Source of the DNA: Variovorax davisae
GTDB lineage: Bacteria; Pseudomonadota; Gammaproteobacteria; Burkholderiales; Burkholderiaceae_C
Length of the DNA: 64,000 nucleotides
Direction: 5' to 3'
NCBI RefSeq assembly: GCF_030316845.1
Contig: NZ_JASZYS010000001.1
Location: 434,001-498,000 of the forward strand
The translations under genes and the position numbers were made by a program. Within the stretch, counting starts at the first letter, position 1; every line of letters starts with the position of its first letter. The notes below the pieces were generated by a model. That model was not told the origin of the DNA. It ran no database searches and was given only the letters and a program-made list of their open reading frames with translations. This document shows positions 53,942-63,427 of this stretch, in pieces.

Positions 53942-56900
53942 ATGAATGCTGCTTTGCTGAAACAGAACAAATGGGTGCGGCGCGGGGTCTGGGCGCTGCT
54001 GATCCTGCTGGCGGTCTGGGTGATCGCGTGGCTAGCGGTGCCGCCGATCGTCAAGGGGCAGGTGCAGAAGATTGCCAGCGACAAGCTGGGCCGCCAGGTC
54101 ACGGTGGGCAAGATCGAGTTCAAGCCCTGGACGCTCGAACTCGCGGTGAACGACCTGCGCATCGCCACCGCCGACGGCAGCCAGCCGCAGGTCGCGGTGA
54201 AACGCATCTACGTCGACGCCGAACTGCAGTCGATCCTGCGCCTGGCACCGGTGATCGATGCGGTCCGGATCGAGGCGCCGGCGATCCAGCTCACCCACCT
54301 GGCCGATGGCCGCTACGACATCGACGACATCCTGGCCCGGCTGACCCCGGCACCGGAGCCCGCCGATGCGCCCAAGAAGGACCCGCCGCGCTTCGCCGTC
54401 TACAACATCGCGATCACCGACGGCGCCTTCGACTTCAGCGACGAGACCGTCAAGCGCCGCCACGAACTGCGTGAGTTCGCGCTCAGCGTGCCCTTCCTGA
54501 GCAATCTGGCCTCCCAGCGCGAGATCAAGACCGCGCCGAAGCTGGCCTTCGTCCTCAACGGCAGCAAGTTCGATTCGGCCGCCGAGTCGACCCCCTTCGC
54601 CGACAACCGCAAGACCGACGCCCACATCAACTTCCAGGGGCTCGACCTGGTGCCCTACCTGGGCTACATCCCGGGCGGGCTGCCGGTGGCGCTGCAGGCC
54701 GGCAAGCTGGATGCCGACCTGAAGATCGATTTCGAGCAGGCGGCGACCGCCGGGCTCAAGATCACGGGCAGCATCGCGGCCAACGGCATCAAGGTGGCGG
54801 ACTCGCAGGGGCGCGACCTGCTCGGCTTCGACGCGCTCAAGATCGCCCTGGCCGACGTCCGGCCGCTGGAGCGCGTGGTCCATCTGAGCGAAGTGGCGCT
54901 GGCCGGCCCCGACCTGGTCGTGGCCCGCGACACCGCGGGGCGCCTCAATCTGCTGGCGACCGACCGCCGCACCGGCGCGACCGAGAAGGCGGCGACCCTG
55001 CCGGCGCCGGCCGCCGACGGCGCGGCCGCAACGGCCGAGCCGCAGCCCTGGCGGATCCAGGTCGACAAGGTGGCCCTGACCGACGGCCAGATCGGCTGGC
55101 GCGACCAGACCACCCGGCCCGCCGCGGCCATCGACGTCAAGCAACTGGCGCTCGAGGTCCAGGCCGTGACCTGGCCGATGGAGAAGCCGGCCACCTTCAG
55201 CGGCTCGACCTCGGTGGGCGGCGCGCCCCTCAAGTTCAGCGGCGAGGCGACCGACAAGCGGGCCCGGGTCGCCACCGAGATCGAGGCGCTGCCGTTGTCG
55301 CTCGCCGCGCCGTACCTGGCGCAGAGCCTCGAACCCTCGCTCGACGGCAAGCTGAGCGGCAAGGTCGATGTCGAATGGACGCAGCCGGAGCTGAAGTTCA
55401 AGGCCCGCAGCGTGGTCGCCGATGGGCTGGCGCTGACGCAGGAGAAGACCGCGCTGGTCAGCGTCGGCCGCTTCGAACTGGTCGACGCCGAGGCCGACAT
55501 GACGAAGCACACCCTGACGGTGGCCTCGTTCACCGCCTCGAACCCGAAGCTGCGGGTCGTGCGCGACAACGAGAAGCGCTGGATGTTCGAGCGCTGGCTG
55601 AAGGCGCCGGCGGACAGCAGCCAGGCCGGCACGGCCGACGCCAAGGTCGCGGCGCCCAAGGATCCGAGGGCGGCCGAGGGCGCGCCGCCGGCGGGCGCCA
55701 ACACCACGCCATGGTCGCTTTCCATCGGCAAGCTGGCGGTCGACAACGGCGCGCTGAGCTACGAAGACAATGCCGGCGCCACGCCGGTGGCCTTCGAGAT
55801 CAGCGCCTTCACCCTGAACGCGCAGAAGCTGGCGCCGAACACCGCCACCGTGTCGCCGCTCAAGCTGTCGGGACGGATCGCGGCCGGGCGGGCCGAGGCG
55901 GGGCGCTTCGAGTACGACGGCAACCTGGTGCTGAAGCCGATCGCGGCCGAAGGCCGGCTGCTGGTGGGATCGCTGCCGGCCCATGCCTTCAAGGCCTACT
56001 ACGCGGACGCCCTCAATGTCGACATCCGCCGCGCCTTCGCCAGCTACCGCGGCACGGTCAAGGTCGCGACCCTGCCCGCGGGCCTGAGCGTCAATCTGGC
56101 CGGTGACACCGCGGTCGACGAATTCCGCGCCAACAGCGTCGTGCTGACGCAGGCGCCCGGCCTGTCGAGCAACCGGCAGTTGCTGAGCTGGAAGACGCTG
56201 GGCCTGCGCGGCCTGCAGGTGGCGATGGTGCCGGGCGCGCCGCTCAAGGTCGACGTCCGGGAGACCTCGCTGACCGATTTCTACGCCCGCGTGATCATCG
56301 ATCCGACCGGCAAGCTCAACCTGCTGTACCTGGTCAAGCAGCCCGGGCAGCCGACGGCCGGGGAGGCGGCACCGGGCGTCGAGGTCGAGTCCAAGCGCAG
56401 CCTGGGCGGCACCACCACGACCACCGTCCGGCCGCGCTCGGCGCGGCCCCGCGCGCCGGCGCCGCCGGCACCGCCGCAGGAGCTGATGGTCGGCGGCGGC
56501 CCCGGCACCCCGGCCGCGGCACCGGCAGCGGCCGCGCCGGCGCCGGTCGACAACCCGATGGCGCCGGTCATCAATTTCGGCCCGATGAGCCTGGTCAACG
56601 GCAAGATCGACTTTTCCGACCTGTTCATCAAGCCCAACTATTCGGCCGACCTGACCGAGCTGACCGGCAAGCTGAGCGCCTTCTCGTCGAAGCCCCAGGG
56701 CGACAAGCCGGCGCTGGCCGATCTCGAACTGCGCGGCAAGGCCCAGCAGACCGCCTCGCTGGAGATCACCGGCAAGCTCAATCCGCTGGTCAAGCCGCTC
56801 GAACTCGACATCACGGCGCGGATGAAGGAGCTCGACCTGCCGCCGTTGTCGCCCTACACGATCCGCTTTGCCGGCCACGGGATCGAGCGCGGCAAGCTCA

Positions 56901-57760
56901 GCATGGACGTCAACTACAAGATCGCCCCCGACGGCACGCTGACCGCGAGCAACAAGCTGGTGCTGAACCAGCTGCAGTTCGGCGAGCAGGTCGAAGGCGC
57001 CCCCGCCAGCCTGCCGGTGCGGCTGGCGGTGGCGCTGCTGGCCGACCGCAACGGGGTGATCGACATCGACCTGCCGCTGCGCGGTTCGATCAACGACCCG
57101 CAGTTCAGCGTCGGCCCGCTGATCCTGAAGGCGATCGTCAACCTGCTCGCCAAGGCCGTCACCGCGCCTTTCGCGCTGCTGACCGGCGGCTTCGGCGGCG
57201 GCGGCGGGGACTCCAGCACGATCGCCTTCGCGCCGGGCAGCACCGCGCTGTCCAAGGAGGCGAAGGACAACCTCGACAAGGTGGCCAAGGCGCTGAACGA
57301 CCGGCCGGGCCTGCAGATGACCGTGATCGGCACCGCCAGCCTCGACAAGGAGCGCGACGCCTACCAGCGCCAGCGGCTGCGCGAGATGACGCAGGCCGAG
57401 AAGCGCCGGGTCGCGATCCGCGCCGGCAAGGACGCGGCCGAGGTGGCGCCGGTCACCGACGCCGAATATCCGGAGCTGCTGACCGCCGTCTACAAGCGCT
57501 CGGAGGTCACCAAGCCGCGCAACATGGTCGGGCTGGCCAAGGACCTGCCGGTCAAGGACATGGAAGACCTGCTGCTGGCCAGCATTCCGGTCGACGAGGA
57601 GTCGATGCGGCAGCTGGCCGTGGCGCGGGGGGCCGCGGCCCGCGACTACCTGCTCGAACAGAAGCTGCCGAGCGAACGCATCTTCCTCGGCGCGGTCCGC
57701 ACCAAGGCCGAAGGAGCCGACTGGAAACCCGGCGCCGAACTGAAACTGGCCACCCGTTGA
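53942..57760 (+). CDS. DUF748/AsmA-like protein with C-terminal OmpA-like region
   Basis: A 1272-residue envelope protein. A single N-terminal membrane helix (about residues 13-36) is followed by P-P-I-V-K-G and K-L-G-R-Q-V-T-V-G-K-I, the DUF748 entry. Repeated beta-rich segments of the AsmA/YhdP kind extend to about residue 820, then a Pro/Ala/Arg-rich spacer (about 815-870). A second AsmA-like part follows, and then I-A-F-A-P-G-S-T-A-L-S near residue 1095, which resembles the OmpA peptidoglycan-binding domain start. AsmA-family proteins bridge membranes for lipid transport; this role is inferred. The start is the ATG at 53942 in a weak ribosome-binding context. Confidence 0.85.
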   Translation: MNAALLKQNKWVRRGVWALLILLAVWVIAWLAVPPIVKGQVQKIASDKLGRQVTVGKIEFKPWTLELAVNDLRIATADGSQPQVAVKRIYVDAELQSILRLAPVIDAVRIEAPAIQLTHLADGRYDIDDILARLTPAPEPADAPKKDPPRFAVYNIAITDGAFDFSDETVKRRHELREFALSVPFLSNLASQREIKTAPKLAFVLNGSKFDSAAESTPFADNRKTDAHINFQGLDLVPYLGYIPGGLPVALQAGKLDADLKIDFEQAATAGLKITGSIAANGIKVADSQGRDLLGFDALKIALADVRPLERVVHLSEVALAGPDLVVARDTAGRLNLLATDRRTGATEKAATLPAPAADGAAATAEPQPWRIQVDKVALTDGQIGWRDQTTRPAAAIDVKQLALEVQAVTWPMEKPATFSGSTSVGGAPLKFSGEATDKRARVATEIEALPLSLAAPYLAQSLEPSLDGKLSGKVDVEWTQPELKFKARSVVADGLALTQEKTALVSVGRFELVDAEADMTKHTLTVASFTASNPKLRVVRDNEKRWMFERWLKAPADSSQAGTADAKVAAPKDPRAAEGAPPAGANTTPWSLSIGKLAVDNGALSYEDNAGATPVAFEISAFTLNAQKLAPNTATVSPLKLSGRIAAGRAEAGRFEYDGNLVLKPIAAEGRLLVGSLPAHAFKAYYADALNVDIRRAFASYRGTVKVATLPAGLSVNLAGDTAVDEFRANSVVLTQAPGLSSNRQLLSWKTLGLRGLQVAMVPGAPLKVDVRETSLTDFYARVIIDPTGKLNLLYLVKQPGQPTAGEAAPGVEVESKRSLGGTTTTTVRPRSARPRAPAPPAPPQELMVGGGPGTPAAAPAAAAPAPVDNPMAPVINFGPMSLVNGKIDFSDLFIKPNYSADLTELTGKLSAFSSKPQGDKPALADLELRGKAQQTASLEITGKLNPLVKPLELDITARMKELDLPPLSPYTIRFAGHGIERGKLSMDVNYKIAPDGTLTASNKLVLNQLQFGEQVEGAPASLPVRLAVALLADRNGVIDIDLPLRGSINDPQFSVGPLILKAIVNLLAKAVTAPFALLTGGFGGGGGDSSTIAFAPGSTALSKEAKDNLDKVAKALNDRPGLQMTVIGTASLDKERDAYQRQRLREMTQAEKRRVAIRAGKDAAEVAPVTDAEYPELLTAVYKRSEVTKPRNMVGLAKDLPVKDMEDLLLASIPVDEESMRQLAVARGAAARDYLLEQKLPSERIFLGAVRTKAEGADWKPGAELKLATR

Positions 57761-57793
57761 CCCGCAGCACCGCAAGTCGGTGAAAATGGAGCC

Positions 57794-60655
57794 ATGCGCC
57801 GGCCTAATGCCGGCGCCTCGCTTTTTCCTCAAGATAACGACATTCGCTCAGTGACTTCAACTTCTTCCAAGCCTCACGACCTCCAGTCCCTCGACACCTT
57901 GACCGGGGGTGCCTTCACCGCGCCGACCTCCGGCGAGCGCGCCCAGCGCATCCGGGATTGGCTCGCGGCCAATCCGACGCCCGAGCAGATGCAGGACGTC
58001 TTCAAGGAGCTGAGCGGGCGCGACAAGGGCGCCGCCCGGCTGCTGCGCGAGAAGCTCGACGAGCTCAAGCGCGCCAAGGGCCAGGAGGCGATCGCCGTCG
58101 AATGGGCCCACAAGGCCGAGGCCCTTCTGGCGCAGCCGAAGCTCAACATCGCCGATGCGCTGGCCTGGCAGCGCGACGCCGCCAAGGCCGGCGCGCCGCT
58201 GTCGCGCGAGCCCCTGGCGGCTTTCAAGGCCCGGCTGGCCGAGCGCGTGAAGGGCATCGAGGACCTGCAGCACCGGGCCCAGGTCCATCGCGAAGCAGCG
58301 GTGCTGCTGGCGCAGCGCTTCGAGGTGCTCTCGACCAAGAGCTGGCGCGATGCCCAGGGCGTCGAGGAGGCCCTGCGGGCCGACGTGGCGCACTGGCAGC
58401 AGCAGGCGGGCGAGATCGCGGCCGACCCCAACTGGAGCAGTCTCGACGCCCGTTTCGCTCCCCAGCTGGAGTCGTCCAAGGCGCAGCTGCTGGTGGTGTC
58501 CGACGCCTTCCACGGCGCCCTGACCTTGGCCGTGGCCGCCGATGCGGACGCCGCGGCGCCGCTGCCGCCGGTGCCGGTCTGGGCCGACGAACTGCGGGTG
58601 GCCCGTGGCGGCACGCCCGAGGCCGCGCCGGCGCCGGCCAAGCCGCCCGCGCCCAAGGTCGACCCCGAGAAGCGTGCCGCGGCCCAGGATGCGGTCCAGG
58701 CCGCGCTCGCCAAGCTCGAGCAGGAAACCGCCGAGGGCCACGGCAAGGCCAGCGCCGGCGCCGCCGCCGCCCTGCGCGCGGTGCTCAAGGAACACGGCAA
58801 GCTGGTCGAGCCGCCGCTGGAGGCCCGCGTCCATGCGGCGCTGGTGGCCGCCGGCGAGCTCGAAGGCTGGCAGCGCTGGAGCGCCGACAAGGTGCGCGAA
58901 GACCTGGTCGCCAAGGCCGAAGGGCTGCTCAAGCGGCCCGAGGGCCAGGCGCTGGGCGGCCGCAAGATGCAGGAGACCCTGCGCGCCCTGCGCGATCAAT
59001 GGAAGCAGGCCGACCAGGGCGGCGTGCCCAATCACGCGCTCTGGAAGCGTTTCGACGAAGCCTGCAACGAAGCCCACAAGGTGGTCGAGGCCTGGCTCGA
59101 GAAGGTGCGTGCCGACGCCGCCGAACATCGGGCGCTGCGCACCGCGCTGATCGAGGAAGTCAAGGCCTGGGCCGTCGAGCATACCCAGGCGTCCGACCTG
59201 AAGGCGCACAACCGCGCCCTGCACCAGTTCGCCGATCGCTGGCGCGATGCCGGCCATGTCGGCGAAAAGGTGTTCGCCGAGCTGCAGGCTCAGTGGAACG
59301 AAGCCTTCGGTGCCGCCCGCGCGCCCTTCGAATCGGCTCAGAAGGCCAGCGTCGAGCGGCGCCAGGCGATGATCGCCGAGGCGGCCGAACTCGGCGCCGC
59401 GCCGATGCTGCGCATCGACGCGGTCAAGGCGCTGCAGCAGCGCTGGCAGCACGAGGCGCAGTCGGTGCCTCTGGAGCGCCGCCACGAACAAAAGCTCTGG
59501 GACGCCTTCCGGGCCCCGATCGACGAGGCCTTCAATCGCAAGACGGCCGAGCGCGAGAAGGCCTCTGCCGCGATGAGCGAGCACGACCGCCATGTGCTGA
59601 ATGCCTCCAAGGCGCTGGAGGCCGCCAACGGCACCGGCGATGCCCAGAAGATCCGCGCCGCGGTGGCGCAGCTCGAAGCCGCCCTGCGCGGCGAGGCGCC
59701 GCCGGCCGCGGCGCCCGCGGCCAGCGCGCCGAGCGACGGACCCGCGGTCGGTGCGACCGACGTGGTCGCCCCGGGGCAGGCCGCCGCCGAATTCGGCGAG
59801 AGCGCCGGCCAGGCGCCGGCGCCCGAGGATGCGGATGCGCTGCCGGCGACCGCGCCGGCCGACGCCCCCGCCGCGCAGGACCTGGTGGCGCCGGCCGATG
59901 GTGCCGACCCTTCCGCGCGTTCCGATGCCGAAGCGGCTCCGGCGCCAGCGGCGCCGCCGAAGCCGGCACCGAAGCCGGTGATCGCCGTGCGCGGGGACGA
60001 CCGTCCCGGCAACAAGAAGGCCGAGGCCGTGCCCGCCGGGCGCGGCGGCAAGTTCGGCGACCGCCGCGATGCGCGCGGCGGCCCGGGCGGCCGCACCGGC
60101 GATCGCCCGGCACGGCCGGGCGAGCGTGGCGCGCCTGCCGGCGGCGGCCGCTTCGGCGACCGTCCGCCGCGCTTCGAAGACCGCGGTCCCCGCCTCGGCG
60201 ACGCGGCGTTCCGGGCCCAGCGCGAAGCGCTGGAGCGGGCCGACTTCGCGCTGCGCAAGCTCGCGTCGCAGGCCCATGGCGAAGCGCTCACGCAGGTGCT
60301 CGGCGCCTGGGAGAAGCGCGACGCCGCGCAGCTGCCCAGCGTCCAGGAACTGGGCCGCGCGGTGACGCCGGCGGTGCGCAGCAGCTGGTCGCAGGCGATC
60401 GGCACTGCGCCGTCGGGCCAGGCGGCCGACGCCGCCGAAGCGCTGCTGCGGCTCGAGATGGCGGCCGAGGTGCCGACGCCGGCCGAGCAGCTCGACGCCC
60501 GCCGGGCGCTGCAGCTCAAGCTGCTGACGCGGCGCGGCGACCCGACCCCCGAACAGACCTGGGGCCAGGACGCCGGCAAGGTGCTGGCGGCCAGCCATGA
60601 CGCCGCTTCGGCGCGTCGGTTGCAGAACGCCCTCAAGGCACTGCTGCGCAAGTGA
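57794..60655 (+). CDS. DUF349 domain-containing protein
   Basis: A 953-residue, highly charged and largely helical cytoplasmic protein. Several DUF349-type segments are visible, for example L-R-D-Q-W-K-Q-A and F-A-D-R-W-R-D-A-G-H followed by L-Q-A-Q-W-N-E-A-F. A Pro/Ala-rich region (about 635-725) and an Arg/Gly-rich stretch (about 750-800, R-G-G-K-F-G-D-R-R and similar) precede a helical C-terminal domain. No enzyme activity is known for the family. The Arg/Gly-rich stretch suggests nucleic-acid contact (inference). GTG at 57851 is an alternative start. Confidence 0.82.
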   Translation: MRRPNAGASLFPQDNDIRSVTSTSSKPHDLQSLDTLTGGAFTAPTSGERAQRIRDWLAANPTPEQMQDVFKELSGRDKGAARLLREKLDELKRAKGQEAIAVEWAHKAEALLAQPKLNIADALAWQRDAAKAGAPLSREPLAAFKARLAERVKGIEDLQHRAQVHREAAVLLAQRFEVLSTKSWRDAQGVEEALRADVAHWQQQAGEIAADPNWSSLDARFAPQLESSKAQLLVVSDAFHGALTLAVAADADAAAPLPPVPVWADELRVARGGTPEAAPAPAKPPAPKVDPEKRAAAQDAVQAALAKLEQETAEGHGKASAGAAAALRAVLKEHGKLVEPPLEARVHAALVAAGELEGWQRWSADKVREDLVAKAEGLLKRPEGQALGGRKMQETLRALRDQWKQADQGGVPNHALWKRFDEACNEAHKVVEAWLEKVRADAAEHRALRTALIEEVKAWAVEHTQASDLKAHNRALHQFADRWRDAGHVGEKVFAELQAQWNEAFGAARAPFESAQKASVERRQAMIAEAAELGAAPMLRIDAVKALQQRWQHEAQSVPLERRHEQKLWDAFRAPIDEAFNRKTAEREKASAAMSEHDRHVLNASKALEAANGTGDAQKIRAAVAQLEAALRGEAPPAAAPAASAPSDGPAVGATDVVAPGQAAAEFGESAGQAPAPEDADALPATAPADAPAAQDLVAPADGADPSARSDAEAAPAPAAPPKPAPKPVIAVRGDDRPGNKKAEAVPAGRGGKFGDRRDARGGPGGRTGDRPARPGERGAPAGGGRFGDRPPRFEDRGPRLGDAAFRAQREALERADFALRKLASQAHGEALTQVLGAWEKRDAAQLPSVQELGRAVTPAVRSSWSQAIGTAPSGQAADAAEALLRLEMAAEVPTPAEQLDARRALQLKLLTRRGDPTPEQTWGQDAGKVLAASHDAASARRLQNALKALLRK

Positions 60656-60688
60656 GCGCGGCGGCCGTCCCGCAGGGGGCGGTCGTGC

Positions 60689-61483
60689 TCAGCGGCCTGG
60701 CGGCGTCTTGAAGAAGGCGTCGAACAGGCCCGCCAGGCCGGCGAATTCGGCCTCCAGCGCGGCGCGGTTCACGAAATAGGCCTCGCAGGCGACGGCGAAG
60801 AACTCGGCCGGCGATTGCGCGCCGTAGGGATCGAGCCACGGCGCCTCGCCGCCGAAGCGCTCGGCCACGATCGCCTTCTCGCGCAGGGCCTCGTAGGCCG
60901 GCTGCAGGGCCGCGAACCAGGCGGTGCGGGCCTCCCGCGCGCTGCGGGTGCCGAGAAAGCCGGGCGGCAGGGGCGGGCAGCCGTCGGCTTCGCCGCTGCG
61001 CATGTCGATCTTGTGGGCGAATTCGTGGATCACCACGTTGTAGCCCTCGGCCCGCGTGACGCTGCTGGCCAGCACGTCCTGCCAGCTCAGCATCACCGGC
61101 CCGCGGTCCATGGCCTCGCCGGCCACGATTTCGTCGTACTGGTGGACCACGCCGCTGGCGTCGGTGGTCGTGCGGTGCGCCACCACTTCGGACGGGTGCA
61201 CCACGATGCCGACGAAATCGTCGTACCAGGCCAGCCCGCCCTTCAGGTGCAGCACCGGCAACACCGCCTGGGCGGCGATCGCCAGCGCCACCTCGTCGGT
61301 GATGACGAAGCCGTGGGCGCCATGGAATTCTTTGTCGCGCAGGAAGGCCGCCGCCAGCGCGCGCAGCCGTTCGAGGTCGGCCGCCGGGCGTTCGGCCAGG
61401 AAGCGATAGCGGGCCAGCGTGGCCTGCCAGAGGGCGTCGGGCAGGCGGGGGGGCGGGCGCAGCTTGCGCAGCCAGCCGAACAT
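60689..61483 (-). CDS. mtfA: Zinc-dependent peptidase MtfA (Mlc titration factor family)
   Basis: A 264-residue protein. The zinc motif is H153-E154-F-A-H157-K-I-D-M, with a downstream acid in the P-A-E-F-F-A-V-A-C-E-A-Y-F segment. The N-terminus M-F-G-W-L-R-K-L and the L-x-G-L-A-W-Y-D-D-F run match MtfA proteins. E. coli MtfA binds the glucose repressor Mlc and has peptidase activity; whether an Mlc exists here is unknown. ATG 61483 overlaps the lpxH stop (TGATG). Confidence 0.93.
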   Translation of the reverse strand: MFGWLRKLRPPPRLPDALWQATLARYRFLAERPAADLERLRALAAAFLRDKEFHGAHGFVITDEVALAIAAQAVLPVLHLKGGLAWYDDFVGIVVHPSEVVAHRTTTDASGVVHQYDEIVAGEAMDRGPVMLSWQDVLASSVTRAEGYNVVIHEFAHKIDMRSGEADGCPPLPPGFLGTRSAREARTAWFAALQPAYEALREKAIVAERFGGEAPWLDPYGAQSPAEFFAVACEAYFVNRAALEAEFAGLAGLFDAFFKTPPGR

Positions 61484-62241
61484 CAGCGCAGATCGACCCG
61501 CTGGGCGCCCGCGCTCGACAGGCACAGCAACTGGGCCCGCGGCGGATGGGCCGCCGCGTCCCAGTCGCTCAGCACGATGCGCCGCATGCCGTGCCCCAGG
61601 TCGTGGACCGCCGGCCGGTGGGTGTGGCCGTGCACCAGCGTGCTGGCGCCGGCCTGCCGCAGCCAGTCGCGCGCGGCATCGGGGTCGACATCGGCCCAGA
61701 CCATGTCGGGGCTGCGCTTGCGGTCCTCGCTCTGGGCCCGGACCGAGCGCGCGAGCGTGCGCCGCTCCTCGAGCGGACGTGCCAGCAGCGCCTGCTGCCA
61801 CTCGGGCGTGCGCACCTGGGCCCGGAAACGCAGGTAGTCCGTGTCTTCGAGGCACAGGGCGTCGCCGTGGCTGAGCAGCCAGCGCTCGCCGTGCAGCACC
61901 AGCACCGTCGGGTCGGCGACCAGCGTCATGCCGCAGCGCGCCGCGAATTCGGCGCCGACCAGGAAGTCGCGGTTGCCGTGCATGAAGAACAGCGGCCGGC
62001 GCGCGGATGCCGCCCGCAGCAGCTCGGCGCACTGGGCCTCGAAGCCGGGCAGGGCGGCGGCGTCGTCGCCGACCCAGACCTCGAACAGGTCGCCGAGGAT
62101 GAAGACCGCGTCCGCCGGCGTCGTCTCCAGGTAGCCCTGCCAGGCCTCGACGGTGGCAGGCTCCGACGGCTGCAGGTGCAGGTCGGAGATCAGGTCGACC
62201 GTGCGCCACGCGGGTGGCGCGACGATCTCGGGAAATGCCAT
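61483..62241 (-). CDS. lpxH: UDP-2,3-diacylglucosamine diphosphatase
   Basis: Lipid A biosynthesis, cleaving UDP-2,3-diacylglucosamine to lipid X and UMP on the inner face of the inner membrane. 252 residues with the calcineurin-like metal motifs: S-D-L-H-L (D20, H22), G-D-L-F-E, G-N-R-D, S-H-G-D and G-H-T-H-R. I use ATG 62241; the TTG at 62262 opens seven more codons but is less likely. It overlaps mtfA and lies 17 nt after ppiB. Confidence 0.95.
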   Translation of the reverse strand: MAFPEIVAPPAWRTVDLISDLHLQPSEPATVEAWQGYLETTPADAVFILGDLFEVWVGDDAAALPGFEAQCAELLRAASARRPLFFMHGNRDFLVGAEFAARCGMTLVADPTVLVLHGERWLLSHGDALCLEDTDYLRFRAQVRTPEWQQALLARPLEERRTLARSVRAQSEDRKRSPDMVWADVDPDAARDWLRQAGASTLVHGHTHRPAVHDLGHGMRRIVLSDWDAAAHPPRAQLLCLSSAGAQRVDLR

Positions 62242-62258
62242 GCGCGGTCTCGTCAGGC

Positions 62259-62768
62259 TCAAGCCTTGACGACGGCCTTCTCGATCACGACGTCTTCGAG
62301 CGGCACGTCGTCGTGGAAGCCCTTGCGGCCGGTCTTGACGGCCTTGATGCCATCGACCACTTCCTTGCCGCCGACCACCTTGCCGAACACCGCATAGCCC
62401 CAGCCCTGGGCCGAGGGCGCCGTGTGGTTCAGGAAGCCGTTGTCGGCGACGTTGATGAAGAACTGCGCGGTGGCCGAGTGCGGCGCATTGGTGCGCGCCA
62501 TGGCGACCGTGTAGTTGTCGTTCTTGAGGCCGTTGTTGGCTTCGTTCTGGATCTCGGCGCCGGTCGGCTTCTGGCTCATGCCGGGCTCGAAGCCGCCGCC
62601 TTGCACCATGAAGCCGGGGATGACGCGGTGGAACACGGTGTTGTCGTAGTGGCCCTTGGTCACGTACTCGAGGAAGTTGGCGACGGTGTTGGGCGCCTTG
62701 GCCTCGTCGAGTTCGAGCGTGATGACGCCCTTGTCCTTGATGTGCAGTTCGACTTGCGGGTTGCTCAT
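62259..62768 (-). CDS. ppiB: Cytoplasmic peptidyl-prolyl cis-trans isomerase, cyclophilin type
   Basis: A 169-residue cyclophilin without signal peptide. Catalytic-site residues are in [13 protein letters not shown] (Arg) and the later Q-F-F-I-N-V. It accelerates proline isomerisation in protein folding. Sixteen nt downstream of a second, exported cyclophilin gene, a common tandem in betaproteobacteria. ATG 62768 follows AAAGGAA. Confidence 0.95.
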   Translation of the reverse strand: MSNPQVELHIKDKGVITLELDEAKAPNTVANFLEYVTKGHYDNTVFHRVIPGFMVQGGGFEPGMSQKPTGAEIQNEANNGLKNDNYTVAMARTNAPHSATAQFFINVADNGFLNHTAPSAQGWGYAVFGKVVGGKEVVDGIKAVKTGRKGFHDDVPLEDVVIEKAVVKA

Positions 62769-62784
62769 GGCAGTGTTCCTTTGC

Positions 62785-63372
62785 TTATTTCGCCAGGGTG
62801 GCGGACTGGATGGTGATGGTTTCGAGCGGCACGTCCTGCATGCCGCCCTTGTTGCCGGTGCGCGCGGCGCGGATCTTGTCGACCACCTCGGTGCCCGAGA
62901 CCACCTTGCCGAACACGGCGTAGCCATGGCCGTCGGGCTTCGGGGCGTCGAGATTGGGGTTGTCCTTGACGTTGATGAAGAACTGCGCGGTGGCCGAGTT
63001 CGGGTCGGAGGTGCGCGCCATCGCGATCGTGTATTTGTCGTTCTTGAGGCCGCTCTTGGCTTCGAGCGGGATCGGCGCGCGGGTCGGCTTTTCCTTCAGG
63101 TCGGCCGTGAAGCCGCCGCCCTGGATCATGAAGCCGTCGATGACGCGGTGGAACACCGTGCCGTCGTACTGCTTGTCCTTGACGTACTGCAGGAAGTTGT
63201 CGACCGTCTTGGGGGCCTTGTCGGGCGCCAGCTCGATCACGATGTCGCCGGCCGAGGTGGCGAGCTTGACGCGCGGGGCGCCCTGCGCCCAACTGGGCAC
63301 GGCGGTCGTGGCGATGGCCAGCGTGGCGGCCAGGGCCAGGGCCCGGCGGCGCGAAAAGGCTTGAAGAATCAC
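62785..63372 (-). CDS. ppiA: Exported peptidyl-prolyl cis-trans isomerase, cyclophilin type
   Basis: A 195-residue cyclophilin with a signal peptide ([15 protein letters not shown], cleavage near S-W-A-Q). The catalytic core has [13 protein letters not shown] and Q-F-F-I-N-V-K-D. Periplasmic folding factor. I use the GTG at 63372 because it is the only start giving a proper signal peptide; longer frames run into the TPR gene. The paralogue ppiB lies 16 nt downstream. Confidence 0.9.
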   Translation of the reverse strand: MILQAFSRRRALALAATLAIATTAVPSWAQGAPRVKLATSAGDIVIELAPDKAPKTVDNFLQYVKDKQYDGTVFHRVIDGFMIQGGGFTADLKEKPTRAPIPLEAKSGLKNDKYTIAMARTSDPNSATAQFFINVKDNPNLDAPKPDGHGYAVFGKVVSGTEVVDKIRAARTGNKGGMQDVPLETITIQSATLAK

Positions 63373-63427
63373 GGGTGGATCGCTTTCGAAGGAGTGCGCC
63401 GCGGCGCGTTCAGGAAAGAGGAAGGCT

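Noticed and set aside
53694..53945. Short ORFs on both strands in the 53345-53941 gap
   Set aside because: No ribosome-binding site, atypical codon use and overlap with hairpins. I could not support a protein.
54032..57832. A 1266-codon antisense frame opposite the DUF748 gene
   Set aside because: Arg/Gly/Asp-rich shadow of a GC-rich gene, without family motifs. The plus-strand frame has a membrane helix and AsmA-like motifs.
57857..60598. Long frames on both strands overlapping the DUF349 gene
   Set aside because: All are compositional shadows. The plus frame 57794-60655 shows DUF349 repeats.
62242..62262. TTG start for lpxH giving seven extra residues
   Set aside because: ATG 62241 is a better start codon and the extra residues are not part of the phosphodiesterase fold.
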